A DNA stretch of 10,985 bases from Bacteroidota bacterium (GTDB lineage Bacteria > Bacteroidota > Bacteroidia > Chitinophagales > Chitinophagaceae), in assembly GCA_023423405.1 (NCBI GenBank), contig JAFAFR010000100.1, positions 1 to 10,985 on the forward strand. The letters are read 5' to 3'. A program made the position numbers and the translations under genes. Shown here piece by piece: positions 1 through 6,075 of the stretch. The notes beneath the pieces are model-generated. The model worked only from the letters and a program-made list of their open reading frames with translations. It did not search any database and was not told where the DNA came from. Positions within the stretch are counted from its first letter, which is position 1. Each line of letters starts with the position of its first letter.

Positions 1-515
1 TCACCTACATTAAACCAATCTTTCCTGCTATCAGAAGTTCCCGACTTTAAAAGAAAATGCAATTCCTTAATCAACGATTCAGTAAGTTTTGACTGAGCTT
101 TTTCTATAATCAAATCGATGCACCGAAAGTGATTTGCGGTTTCAATAATATCGTCCACATTAATGCTGGCTTCGGAAATTCCAATCGTATTGGTTTCAAA
201 AATATACCGAGTTTGATCTTGTGTGAGTTTACTTCCCTCAATTCGGTTCGAGTTGTAAGTTAAATCAATTTGCGTTCGATGATAAATTCCACCTTTCAGT
301 TTCATTTCCTTCTGCTCTTTCAAAATATTGAGCAGAATATTTTTACCATTTTTTATGGACTTATTTTTTTGTGGAGGAAGTGCATCTTCAGGAATATTCC
401 AAGTTTTTCCTGTAATAAAAGCACCTTTAATTTTACCTAAAGCACAGTAATTGCGTACTGTTCTTTCAGAAAGTTGAAATTTTTTTGAAAACTTATTTAC
501 TGAAATGTATTTCAT
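1..515 (-). CDS. Fic family protein with N-terminal helix-turn-helix, partial (3' end outside window)
   Basis: I translated the open frame from ATG 515 to the window edge: 171 residues with no stop. Residues 1-45 (MKYISVNKFSKKFQLSERTV...) look like a MerR/excisionase-type helix-turn-helix. Residues 77-105 match the Fic N-terminal region and contain S89-N-R-I-E93-G94, which fits the Fic inhibitory-helix motif (S/T)xxxE(G/N). In that class the glutamate blocks productive ATP binding. The catalytic HPFx(D/E)GN(G/K)R loop should lie beyond base 1, so I cannot say whether the enzyme is intact. Fic enzymes transfer AMP (rarely other groups) to target proteins. The gene follows hsdS by 78 bp on the same strand, so it probably belongs to the type I locus; Fic-like genes are often found between hsdS and hsdR. 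The HTH may bind the inverted repeats just upstream. Family call is firm, target unknown. Confidence 0.85.
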   Translation of the reverse strand, partial: MKYISVNKFSKKFQLSERTVRNYCALGKIKGAFITGKTWNIPEDALPPQKNKSIKNGKNILLNILKEQKEMKLKGGIYHRTQIDLTYNSNRIEGSKLTQDQTRYIFETNTIGISEASINVDDIIETANHFRCIDLIIEKAQSKLTESLIKELHFLLKSGTSDSRKDWFNVG

Positions 516-529
516 TTGAATGCAAAATC

Positions 530-589
530 TGCCGTTATCGGCAAAAACGATACTAATATATAAATTAATTTATACATTTGTGCCGATAA
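530..589. promoter_or_regulatory. Inverted TTATCGGCA elements in the hsdS-fic gap, putative operator
   Basis: The 9-mer TTATCGGCA lies at 535-543 and its exact inverse TGCCGATAA at 581-589. The match extends as TTATCGGCA-x-AAA on both sides. The left copy is also half of a perfect small palindrome, TGCCG-TTAT-CGGCA, at 530-543. The 37 bp between the two sites are almost pure A/T. The position, 15-74 bp upstream of the fic start codon, suits an operator bound by a dimer, perhaps by the HTH domain of the Fic protein itself. The sequence symmetry is seen; the operator role is inferred. Confidence 0.5.
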
Positions 590-593
590 AACC

Positions 594-1817
594 TTAGACA
601 AACAGATTTTGAAGAAAATATTTCTTTTGCTGATTGAGTTTTGCGAGGATTTGGGTTTCTAAATCTAATTTTGAATCAAGAATCGAGAGGAAATCAGCAA
701 TTCTTTTTTGTTCTTCCAAACTTGGAAGATTAATTTTGATTCGAGAAAAATTTTCATAAAATAAATAATCGCGAACTCCGCCCTCAACATTTTTTAATAC
801 CTCTCGATTAAATAAATCTGTTTTTAGATAATGGAAAAGGAACTCATCATTCACCAAATCTGTGGTTTTAAAACAGACATACAGTGAACTAATTATGATT
901 TTTTCGAGATTTCCACTGTAACCAATAGAACCTACATTAATTCTTGCTGGATTGTATGCAAAAGTATTTCTGCTGATTATCTTATACAAAGAGATATCAT
1001 ATCCTCTTTCTTGACTATTAACACCATCAAATTGATGACTTTGAGGAACAAATCCGATTTTATTATTAATAGAATAGATTGGAAATTGTTGTCCATCTTT
1101 ATTTCTTTTTGAAACAACACGAGTTAAATCGCCCAACTTCATTCTTTTCCAATCAGAAAAATTTTCAAATCTCATTTCTCCTGAAAAAAGTTTTTGCCTA
1201 AAGTATTTTTTCTTTTTTGAGATATCCTCAATCGTTTTCTTTTGGGTTTCTATCCTGAAAATTATTTTAGATAAAAATGAAATAATCTTAATTTGTTCAT
1301 CATTTTGTGGAACTTGCAAATCCATATTATAGAAATCATCGTTTTTGATATTCATTCTATCATCTCTCGCACCGTAGTTAGCAATTTCTCGCATATGACT
1401 GTGCCAATGCTTAGACTTGAAATAAATTTCTAAAAATTGAGGGGTTATTTTTGCAGATTTTATTCTGAAAACCGTATATAATGGGGAAACAAGTCCGGTT
1501 TTGAATGTGTTATTTATGTTCATTGCTCCGACTTCAGCATTTGCTGAAATCCTTGGATTATAAACAAAGTCTTGAGGTTTTACGATGTAATATCCTTGCA
1601 GATTATTTCTATTAGCAATACTCTTTTCAAAATAATCATTTTGTAAAACAATGCCTTGAACTGCAGAATTAGAAAAAACTAAGTCCAAATCATTATTTGT
1701 GTTTTTTTCATTTACTTTTTCAGAAATATCCCTCAATTTTAATGTCTCCCATGAATTTTGATATTCAGGAAATCTCAAATTTGGGGACTTTTTCACACTT
1801 TTATCTTTATTGCTCAT
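594..1817 (-). CDS. hsdS: Type I restriction-modification specificity subunit HsdS
   Basis: HsdS chooses the bipartite DNA target of the type I complex (HsdM2-HsdS for methylation, plus HsdR2 for cleavage). The 407-residue protein has the normal two-repeat plan. Target recognition domain 1 covers about 20-165, a central helical spacer about 170-212 (DEQIKIISFLSKI then KKKKYFRQKLFSGEMRF), domain 2 about 220-360, and a C-terminal helix 365-407 (LEEQKRIADFLSILDSKL then QQKKYFLQNLFV). Both domains carry the hallmark F-x-YNP-x-R pattern (84-89 and 286-292). The two spacer helices resemble each other, giving the usual pseudo-symmetry. Start ATG 1817 lies 40 bp after the hsdM stop, so the two are probably co-transcribed. 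No inverted partial hsdS copy or recombinase is visible, so there is no sign of specificity switching here. The recognition sequence cannot be read from the protein. Confidence 0.95.
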   Translation of the reverse strand: MSNKDKSVKKSPNLRFPEYQNSWETLKLRDISEKVNEKNTNNDLDLVFSNSAVQGIVLQNDYFEKSIANRNNLQGYYIVKPQDFVYNPRISANAEVGAMNINNTFKTGLVSPLYTVFRIKSAKITPQFLEIYFKSKHWHSHMREIANYGARDDRMNIKNDDFYNMDLQVPQNDEQIKIISFLSKIIFRIETQKKTIEDISKKKKYFRQKLFSGEMRFENFSDWKRMKLGDLTRVVSKRNKDGQQFPIYSINNKIGFVPQSHQFDGVNSQERGYDISLYKIISRNTFAYNPARINVGSIGYSGNLEKIIISSLYVCFKTTDLVNDEFLFHYLKTDLFNREVLKNVEGGVRDYLFYENFSRIKINLPSLEEQKRIADFLSILDSKLDLETQILAKLNQQKKYFLQNLFV

Positions 1818-1857
1818 CTTGATTTTTTTGAAAAATAAATTCTAAAACTTGAGGATG

Positions 1858-3426
1858 CTAAAAAACCAACCCCAATTCTTTTAAATACACATTAATTTCC
1901 GCATCAAGTTCGCTGCGTTTTGCCTCCAATTCTTTCAATTCCTTCATCACCGTGTGAATATCAATTTCTTCTTCCTCTTCAAAAGTGTCGACATAACGAG
2001 GAATATTCAAATTGTAATCGTTTTCTGCAACTTCTTCCAAAGTCGCTTTATGACTGAATTTTTCAATTTCGGTTCGTTCTTGATAAGTTTCAACAATTTT
2101 GTCGATATGCTTATTAAGCAGAATATTCTGATTTTTTTGCTTCTCAAATTCCTTGCTCGCATCGATGAACAAAATATCTTCGTCTTGCTCCCGACATTTT
2201 TTGAACACTAAAATACAGGTCGGAATACTCGTTCCGTAGAAAATATTGGCGGGCAAACCAATTACGGCATCCAAATAATTTTTCTCTTTAATCAAATACT
2301 TCCGAATCGTTAATTCTGCCGCACCTCTGAACAAAACTCCGTGAGGCATTACCACCGCCATAATTCCGTTTTCGTCCAAATGATAAATCATGTGTTGGAT
2401 AAATGCAAAATCCGCTTTGGAAGCAGGAGCCAATTTTCCATACTGCGAAAATCTCTCGTCGAGCAATAAAAGTTCATTTGAACTCCATTTTGCAGAAAAA
2501 GGAGGATTTGCAACAATGGCGTCAAAAGTTTTGTCCATGTGTTGCGGTTTTTCCAAAGTGTCTTCTTGCTTGATATCGAAATTACTGTAACTTACACCGT
2601 GCAGAATCATATTCATTCTCGCAAGGTTGTAAGTAGTTCTGTTCATTTCCTGTCCGTAGAAATCACTCACTTTTGCTTCTCTCGCCACGCGCAAAAGCAA
2701 AGAACCACTTCCGCAAGTCGGGTCATACACAGATTTCAACTGGTTTCTTCTGCTCGTTACAATTCTCGATAAAATAGTGGAAACTTGTTGCGGTGTATAG
2801 AACTCGCCCGCTTTTTTTCCTGCACCACTGGCAAATTGAGCAATCAGATATTCATAGGCATCACCTAAAACATCAGCATTGGAATCGGATAAATTGAAAT
2901 CGATTTCATCCAAATGATAGAGAACTTTGGAAATAAGCGTATTTTTTTCGTCCTCTGTTTTTCCAAGTTTGGAGGAAGTCAAATCCAAATCTTCAAAAAG
3001 ATGTTCAAAATCATCCTCACTGCTTGTTCCGAGTGTAGATTGTTCGATATTGGTGAGGATTTTTGAAAGTTCGGGAAGAATGAAGTTAGATTTTCCCTCA
3101 ATTCTGTTATATCCTTTTTTGGCAACATTGCTGAAAAGTTCTGAAGGCTTTAAGAAATAGCCTAAATCTTCCACAATTTCCTCATAAATTGCTTCTACAA
3201 TTTCTTTTCCTTCTTCGGAATTTTCATCCACATCATTGTAATCAATTTCTTCACCCGAATCGTGAAGAATCTTATTGGCTGTAAAATGGATTTTCTCGGA
3301 AAGATATTTATAGAAAATGAATCCCAAAATATAATCCCGAAATTCATCGGCATCCATTTTTCCGCGTAAAGTATTGGCGATATTCCAAAGTTGCTGCTGC
3401 AACTGTCTTTTCTGTTCTTCAGACAT
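1858..3426 (-). CDS. hsdM: Type I restriction-modification DNA methyltransferase subunit HsdM
   Basis: HsdM transfers a methyl group from S-adenosylmethionine to adenine N6 in the site chosen by HsdS. The 522-residue protein is of normal length. Residues 1-150 form the helical N-terminal domain (QLQQQLWNIANTLRG, then FRDYILGFIFYKYLSEKI). GEFYTP at 207-212 opens the catalytic domain, DPTCGSGSL at 235-243 is the SAM-binding motif I, and NPPF at 307-310 is the catalytic motif IV of N6-adenine methylases. The C-terminal stretch 480-515 is acidic and then coiled-coil-like, fitting contact with HsdS. All key residues are present. Start ATG 3426 is supported by an AAGGA site 6 bp upstream, one of the few clear ribosome sites in this window. 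It is the first gene of the leftward hsdM-hsdS-fic run. Confidence 0.97.
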   Translation of the reverse strand: MSEEQKRQLQQQLWNIANTLRGKMDADEFRDYILGFIFYKYLSEKIHFTANKILHDSGEEIDYNDVDENSEEGKEIVEAIYEEIVEDLGYFLKPSELFSNVAKKGYNRIEGKSNFILPELSKILTNIEQSTLGTSSEDDFEHLFEDLDLTSSKLGKTEDEKNTLISKVLYHLDEIDFNLSDSNADVLGDAYEYLIAQFASGAGKKAGEFYTPQQVSTILSRIVTSRRNQLKSVYDPTCGSGSLLLRVAREAKVSDFYGQEMNRTTYNLARMNMILHGVSYSNFDIKQEDTLEKPQHMDKTFDAIVANPPFSAKWSSNELLLLDERFSQYGKLAPASKADFAFIQHMIYHLDENGIMAVVMPHGVLFRGAAELTIRKYLIKEKNYLDAVIGLPANIFYGTSIPTCILVFKKCREQDEDILFIDASKEFEKQKNQNILLNKHIDKIVETYQERTEIEKFSHKATLEEVAENDYNLNIPRYVDTFEEEEEIDIHTVMKELKELEAKRSELDAEINVYLKELGLVF

Positions 3427-3432
3427 ATTTTA

Positions 3433-3437
3433 TCCTT
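3433..3437 (-). promoter_or_regulatory. Ribosome binding site of hsdM
   Basis: The minus strand reads AAGGATAAAATATG: AAGGA followed by 6 bp and then the hsdM ATG. It fixes the start at 3426 and stands out because most genes here lack such a site. Confidence 0.6.
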
Positions 3438-3449
3438 AATGTAAAACCT

Positions 3450-3476
3450 CAAAGATAACGAAAGTTGCTCGTCAAA
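3450..3476 (-). promoter_or_regulatory. Candidate Bacteroidota-type promoter of hsdM
   Basis: On the minus strand TATCTTTG (3457-3450) matches the Bacteroidota -7 consensus TAnnTTTG exactly, and TTTG (3476-3473) lies 15 bp upstream as a possible -33 element. The spacer is shorter than the usual 17-21 bp, which lowers confidence. Position, about 25 bp before the hsdM start, is right for a short leader. Confidence 0.4.
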
Positions 3477-3507
3477 GGAAAATTACCGAAAGAATGTTTT
3501 ACAAAAA

Positions 3508-3547
3508 ATTCTATTCTGCGCACATTCTATTCTAATCAAAATTAGAA
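3508..3547. repeat. Direct repeat ATTCTATTCT x2 plus small inverted repeat upstream of hsdM
   Basis: ATTCTATTCT occurs at 3508-3517 and again at 3524-3533, a 16-bp period. The second copy runs into a 7-bp inverted repeat TTCTAAT-caaa-ATTAGAA (3530-3547). The cluster sits 80-120 bp upstream of the hsdM start, just behind its candidate promoter, and could be a regulator site. No regulator is identified. Confidence 0.35.
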
Positions 3548-3673
3548 ATAGACTTCGTAAAGTTCTCACATAATGAGAAAAACAACAGTAGGTGAAACTT
3601 GCTTAATTAAAAAGAACTTTGGAAGTTATTCAGTATTCATGAATGTTTATGATGGATTTATTTATCTATTTTG

Positions 3674-3712
3674 AAAACAAAATGTCCAGTTTTTTAGTAA
3701 ATAAACTGGACA
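3674..3712 (-). terminator. Hairpin with T-rich tail, terminator-like on the minus strand
   Basis: Perfect 10-bp inverted repeat: TGTCCAGTTT (3683-3692) and AAACTGGACA (3703-3712) with a 10-nt loop. Read on the minus strand it is followed by TTTTGTTTT, as in an intrinsic terminator. It would stop leftward transcription before the hsdM promoter. An alternative is a relic of insertion-sequence ends (TGT...ACA tips); no transposase fragment is visible. Confidence 0.5.
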
Positions 3713-3747
3713 AAATATTGATTATTTTCACTTCCTCACGGCTTACT

Positions 3748-3778
3748 AAAAAAAGAATGAGAACCTAAGTCCTCATTC
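3748..3778 (-). terminator. Intrinsic terminator on the minus strand
   Basis: GAATGAG (3755-3761) and CTCATTC (3772-3778) form a 7-bp stem with a 10-nt loop; on the minus strand the stem is followed directly by seven T (A-tract 3748-3754). This has the classic intrinsic-terminator form in the leftward direction only. No minus-strand gene is visible within the 0.5 kb upstream of it. Confidence 0.55.
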
Positions 3779-3893
3779 AATATCCATTGCCAGATTACCA
3801 GTGCCTCAATGTTTTGTAAAGATAATAAATATTCCAAAAAAAATCAATAAACCTAAAAAACCATAACCAATTAATACCAATCATTTCAAAAAC

Positions 3894-3978
3894 CTGCGTA
3901 ATATGACCACACGGTTCTACTCAACGTGGGTAAAACAGATACAACCAACTTGCAAACCTGCGTAAAAAAGATACAACC
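3894..3978 (+). repeat. Three iteron-like direct repeats at exact 32-bp spacing
   Basis: Copies begin at 3894 (CTGCGTAATATGACC), 3926 (GTGGGTAAAACAGATACAACC is 21 bp) and 3958 (CTGCGTAAAAAAGATACAACC). Copies 2 and 3 agree at 18 of 21 positions. Copies 1 and 3 share AAACCTGCGTAA (3890-3901 and 3954-3965) but copy 1 diverges after its first half. Equal 32-bp spacing, about three helical turns, puts the copies on the same DNA face, as for iterons bound by a replication initiator. The initiator-like gene starts about 0.65 kb downstream. Confidence 0.5.
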
Positions 3979-4067
3979 TAAGCCAATCTCTTTCTATTTT
4001 TTTTCTTCAAAATCCAATTTATTTTAAAATTAAAGAGTTAAAGCCTAGAACAAGCGTCCATCAAGCA

Positions 4068-4185
4068 TTTTCAGACCTCTGAAAAATCTTCATCTTGCAA
4101 TAAAACTTTTGTTGCAAGATGTGTCTTTGTATATACGACTTTTCAAGTTGTCGATACAAAAACGATCTTGCCTTTTTGAAAAAGG
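4068..4185. repeat. Cluster of four inverted repeats with an alternative long pairing
   Basis: IR1: TTTTCAGA-CC-TCTGAAAA, 4068-4085, perfect. IR2: arms 4091-4105 and 4107-4121 (CATCTTGCAATAAAA and its partner), 15 pairs with one G-T. IR3: arms 4126-4141 and 4145-4160, TTTGTAT/ATACAAA outside and ACTT/AAGT inside, imperfect. IR4: CCTTTTT-G-AAAAAGG, 4171-4185, perfect. In addition GCAAGAT at 4114-4120, part of IR2, can pair with ATCTTGC at 4165-4171 and enclose IR3, so IR2 and this larger 58-nt fold exclude each other. The cluster ends 183 bp before the HTH gene. It could be an origin or recombination site acting as DNA, or a switching leader or small RNA acting as RNA; the sequence does not decide. 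Confidence 0.6.
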
Positions 4186-4368
4186 GGAAAAACTGCGGAA
4201 CTTGTTTTTTCTTTCAGAAATTGCGTTCAAGAATCTAAATTCATCTTAATTATTCTTTTTTAATCTTCCGAGATTCCAAACTCGTCTAAATTGTTCTTAT
4301 TTAGCCCACACCGCATGAACACTATTGTTTTAGAATACAAATCGAATGAAATTTGCATAAAAAATATT

Positions 4369-4626
4369 ATGGCAGTTGATATAATTACGAAAGAAGACCT
4401 AAAAGAATTTAAAATTGAACTTTTGCAAGATTTACAGAAAATTCTAAATTCCACCAAAACGATGGAGAAGAAATGGTTGAAATCTAACGAGGTTAGAAAA
4501 ATTTTGAAAATTTCCTCAGGGACATTACAGACGCTTCGCATCAATGGAACTTTACAGTATTCCAAAGTGGGTGGAACAATCTATTACAATTATCAGGACA
4601 TCGAGAAAATGCTAAATCAGAAATAA
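4369..4626 (+). CDS. Small helix-turn-helix (excisionase/MerR-like, HTH_17-type) DNA-binding protein
   Basis: 85 residues from ATG 4369 (MAVDIITKEDLKEFKIELLQ). An amphipathic N-terminal helix of about 30 residues, possibly for dimerisation, precedes a helix-turn-helix at about 35-85: KKWLKSNEVRKILKISSGTLQTLRINGTLQYSKVGGTIYY..., then a final DIEKMLNQK helix. This plan, with the wing-like K-V-G-G-x-I-Y-Y strand, is common in Bacteroidota mobile elements. Earlier in-frame starts exist (TTG 4291, ATG 4315), but the added residues look non-conserved and MAV-x-I-I-T-K-E-D-L is a typical opening. No ribosome site is visible at any of them. It is the first gene of a tight rightward run: the next gene starts 7 bp after its stop. 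Likely role: regulator of the element or accessory replication/recombination factor. Exact function unknown. Confidence 0.8.
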   Translation: MAVDIITKEDLKEFKIELLQDLQKILNSTKTMEKKWLKSNEVRKILKISSGTLQTLRINGTLQYSKVGGTIYYNYQDIEKMLNQK

Positions 4627-4633
4627 TTTCGGT

Positions 4634-5428
4634 ATGAATTACATTTTTCATCTCACTGGTTTTTACGACAAAATACAGGAAGACAACCGACTGAATCCTA
4701 CTCACATCAGTCTTTACCTTGCTTTGTTTCAGTTTTGGAACCTCAATCGTTTTCGAAATCCAATCAGTATTTCGCGAAATGAAATGATGAAACTGAGCAA
4801 AATTTCTGCTTTTGGAACTTACCATAAATGCATTAAAGAACTACAAGAATTTGGATATATTGAATACATTCCATCATTCAATCCATACAAAGGGAGTTTG
4901 GTGAACCTGTTTAGTTTTGATAATTCTGAGGCGATTCAAAATTTGAATATGAAGCGTATCAAAAAACAAACAGCCTCTGAACAGGTAGCGAACAGGATGC
5001 GTATCAAAATCGATACAGGTTCTGAACAAGCACTGATACCTTCTATAAACAGTACAAACTCATTAAACAATAAACAATTAAAAGATAATGATCACTCAAG
5101 AATTTTTGATGAAGGAAATTTGCTTTTAAAGAAAAAAAATAGGTCGATTGAAATTCCACCCAACATTTCAGAAGTCGAAATGTATTTTCTCGAAAAGGAT
5201 TCTACAAAATTTGAAGCAGAAAGATTTTTCAATCATTACGAAAGCAATGGCTGGCTTGTCGGCGGCAAATCGAAGATGAAAAATTGGGAAGCCGCTGCGA
5301 GAAATTGGCTTTTAAATTCGAAAAAATTCAATAATACCTCAAATTCCCCTAGTTTTGCGAATGGAGTGGAGTTAAAACCAAATCACCTCAATGCAACTAC
5401 CAACAAATCCTATCGAGATGAGTTATGA
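4634..5428 (+). CDS. Replication-initiator-like protein (winged helix, phage/element type)
   Basis: 264 residues. Residues 1-95 look like a winged helix: LNPTHISLYLALFQFWN..., then ISISRNEMMKLSKISAFGTYHKCIKELQEFGYIEYIPS, the style of DnaD/phage replisome-organiser N-termini. Residues 105-150 are a polar linker holding a 15-residue repeat (KRIKKQTASEQVAN, then MRIKIDTGSEQALI) and a Ser/Asn-rich tail. Residues 174-230 form a small C-terminal domain with NGWLVGG-K-S-K-M-K-N-W-x-A-A-A-R-N-W, a signature seen in Bacteroidota phage replication proteins and plausible as the helicase-loader contact. The stop overlaps the start of the following loader gene, the O-P arrangement of lambdoid phages. Role inferred: binds the element origin and recruits the loader with the host replicative helicase. 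The gene may carry the origin itself in its linker repeats. Confidence 0.75.
   Translation: MNYIFHLTGFYDKIQEDNRLNPTHISLYLALFQFWNLNRFRNPISISRNEMMKLSKISAFGTYHKCIKELQEFGYIEYIPSFNPYKGSLVNLFSFDNSEAIQNLNMKRIKKQTASEQVANRMRIKIDTGSEQALIPSINSTNSLNNKQLKDNDHSRIFDEGNLLLKKKNRSIEIPPNISEVEMYFLEKDSTKFEAERFFNHYESNGWLVGGKSKMKNWEAAARNWLLNSKKFNNTSNSPSFANGVELKPNHLNATTNKSYRDEL
4954..5035 (+). repeat. In-frame 45-bp direct repeat inside the initiator gene, candidate internal origin
   Basis: GCGTATCAAAA begins at 4954 and again at 4999. Over 34 aligned bases the copies agree at 26, including TCTGAACA in the second half. The 45-bp period equals 15 codons and appears in the protein as two related peptides. A weaker third match, GCGATTCAAAA, lies at 4931. 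Directly downstream, about 5040-5150, the DNA becomes very A-rich. Repeats inside the initiator gene followed by an AT-rich stretch is the layout of the lambda origin in gene O. Confidence 0.45.
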
Positions 5429-6032
5429 CTACAGAGAAGTTGTAATGTGGCTACGAAAATCAGGCAGAAAGTACCTAGGCAAAAACTTTATTATTCCTGA
5501 AAACGAAAAAGGAATTATTTTCGGAATGCTCGCTTGGTTTCTTCAGGACGAATTAGTAGCCAAAGAAATGAATATCGATCTCAGGAAAGGAATAATGCTA
5601 AGCGGACCAATCGGATGCGGAAAAACCACACTTTTCAAGCTGATGGGAAAAATACCTTCCGAGAGAAAAAATTTCATGATGACTTCTACACGCCAAATTG
5701 TTTCAGAATTTATGCAGTCTGGCTACGAAATATTAGAAAAATATTCTCGTGGGAGTCTATACAATGATTATCGCACTCCAAAAAACTACTGTTTTGATGA
5801 CCTTGGTAGCGAATCTGCCTCCAAATATTTCGGAAACGACTGCAATGTAATGGCAGAAATTCTCCTAACTCGCTACGATATTTTCAAGGAAAAAGGAATC
5901 ATAACGCATCTCACCACCAATCTTACCGCTGGAGAAATAGAAACGATCTACGGGAATCGTCTTCGCTCTAGAATGCGGGAGATGTTTAATCTTTTTGGGT
6001 ATGATGAAACTTCATGCGATAAACGGAGATGA
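5418..6032 (+). CDS. DnaC-type AAA+ ATPase, putative helicase loader
   Basis: From ATG 5418 the protein has 204 residues (MSYDYREVVMWLRKSGRKYL). Walker A is GPIGCGKT at 63-70, Walker B YCFDDLG at 124-130, sensor I HLTTNLT at 164-170, and the arginine-finger region GNRLRSRMREMF at 179-190. This set fits DnaC/IstB-type AAA+ proteins. An upstream ATG at 5391 would add nine residues; I prefer 5418 because it gives a short 11-bp overlap with the initiator stop, typical of translational coupling, and the extra residues look unstructured. No ribosome site supports either. Next to an initiator gene it most likely loads the host DnaB helicase. An IstB-like transposition role is less likely because no transposase is present. 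The C-terminus (DETSCDKRR) looks complete. Confidence 0.85.
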   Translation: MSYDYREVVMWLRKSGRKYLGKNFIIPENEKGIIFGMLAWFLQDELVAKEMNIDLRKGIMLSGPIGCGKTTLFKLMGKIPSERKNFMMTSTRQIVSEFMQSGYEILEKYSRGSLYNDYRTPKNYCFDDLGSESASKYFGNDCNVMAEILLTRYDIFKEKGIITHLTTNLTAGEIETIYGNRLRSRMREMFNLFGYDETSCDKRR

Positions 6033-6075
6033 TTCGGAGTTTAATTCATCCTTCCAAAAATGCTAATTGGTTCAG

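Larger units (their letters stand above)
3477..4368. other. Long divergent intergenic region between hsdM and the replication module
   Basis: About 0.9 kb without a convincing gene. It contains, left to right: the repeats upstream of hsdM, two leftward terminators (3674-3778), three iteron-like repeats (3894-3978), and a cluster of inverted repeats (4068-4185). Longer frames reported over its right end have no recognisable content. A 33-codon frame at 3573-3674 (+) is the only small ORF I noted and is weakly supported. The density of repeats suggests an origin or control region and not simply decayed sequence. Confidence 0.6.

Noticed and set aside
573..580. TACATTTG on the plus strand, an exact TAnnTTTG promoter element
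   Set aside because: No TTG element upstream, and it would read antisense into hsdS; such matches are expected by chance in this A/T-rich DNA.
594..1817. Phase-variable hsdS
   Set aside because: No second or inverted hsdS fragment, no site-specific recombinase and no long simple repeat tract in the gene.
1954..3452. Several frames of 66-85 codons inside hsdM on either strand
   Set aside because: All lie within the clear HsdM reading frame and have no family features.
3573..3674. 33-codon plus-strand frame starting MRKTTVGETCLIKKNFGSYS, followed 8 bp later by a hairpin
   Set aside because: No ribosome site, no recognisable family, and the hairpin has its T-tail on the other strand; short frames like this are common by chance.
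3683..3712. Insertion-sequence end
   Set aside because: The TGT...ACA palindrome is suggestive, but there is no transposase, no target duplication and the T-tail makes a terminator the simpler reading.
4126..4160. Chromosomal dif site
   Set aside because: The arms are symmetrical but do not match XerC/XerD arm sequences I know, and the spacer length differs from the 6 bp of dif.
3477..4368. CRISPR array or tRNA in the long intergenic region
   Set aside because: The 32-bp spaced units are only three, diverged and without unique spacers of array type; no cloverleaf or T-loop sequence was found.
4260..4565. 101-residue minus-strand frame over the HTH gene
   Set aside because: It overlaps a well-supported gene on the other strand and has no recognisable domain; a shadow frame.
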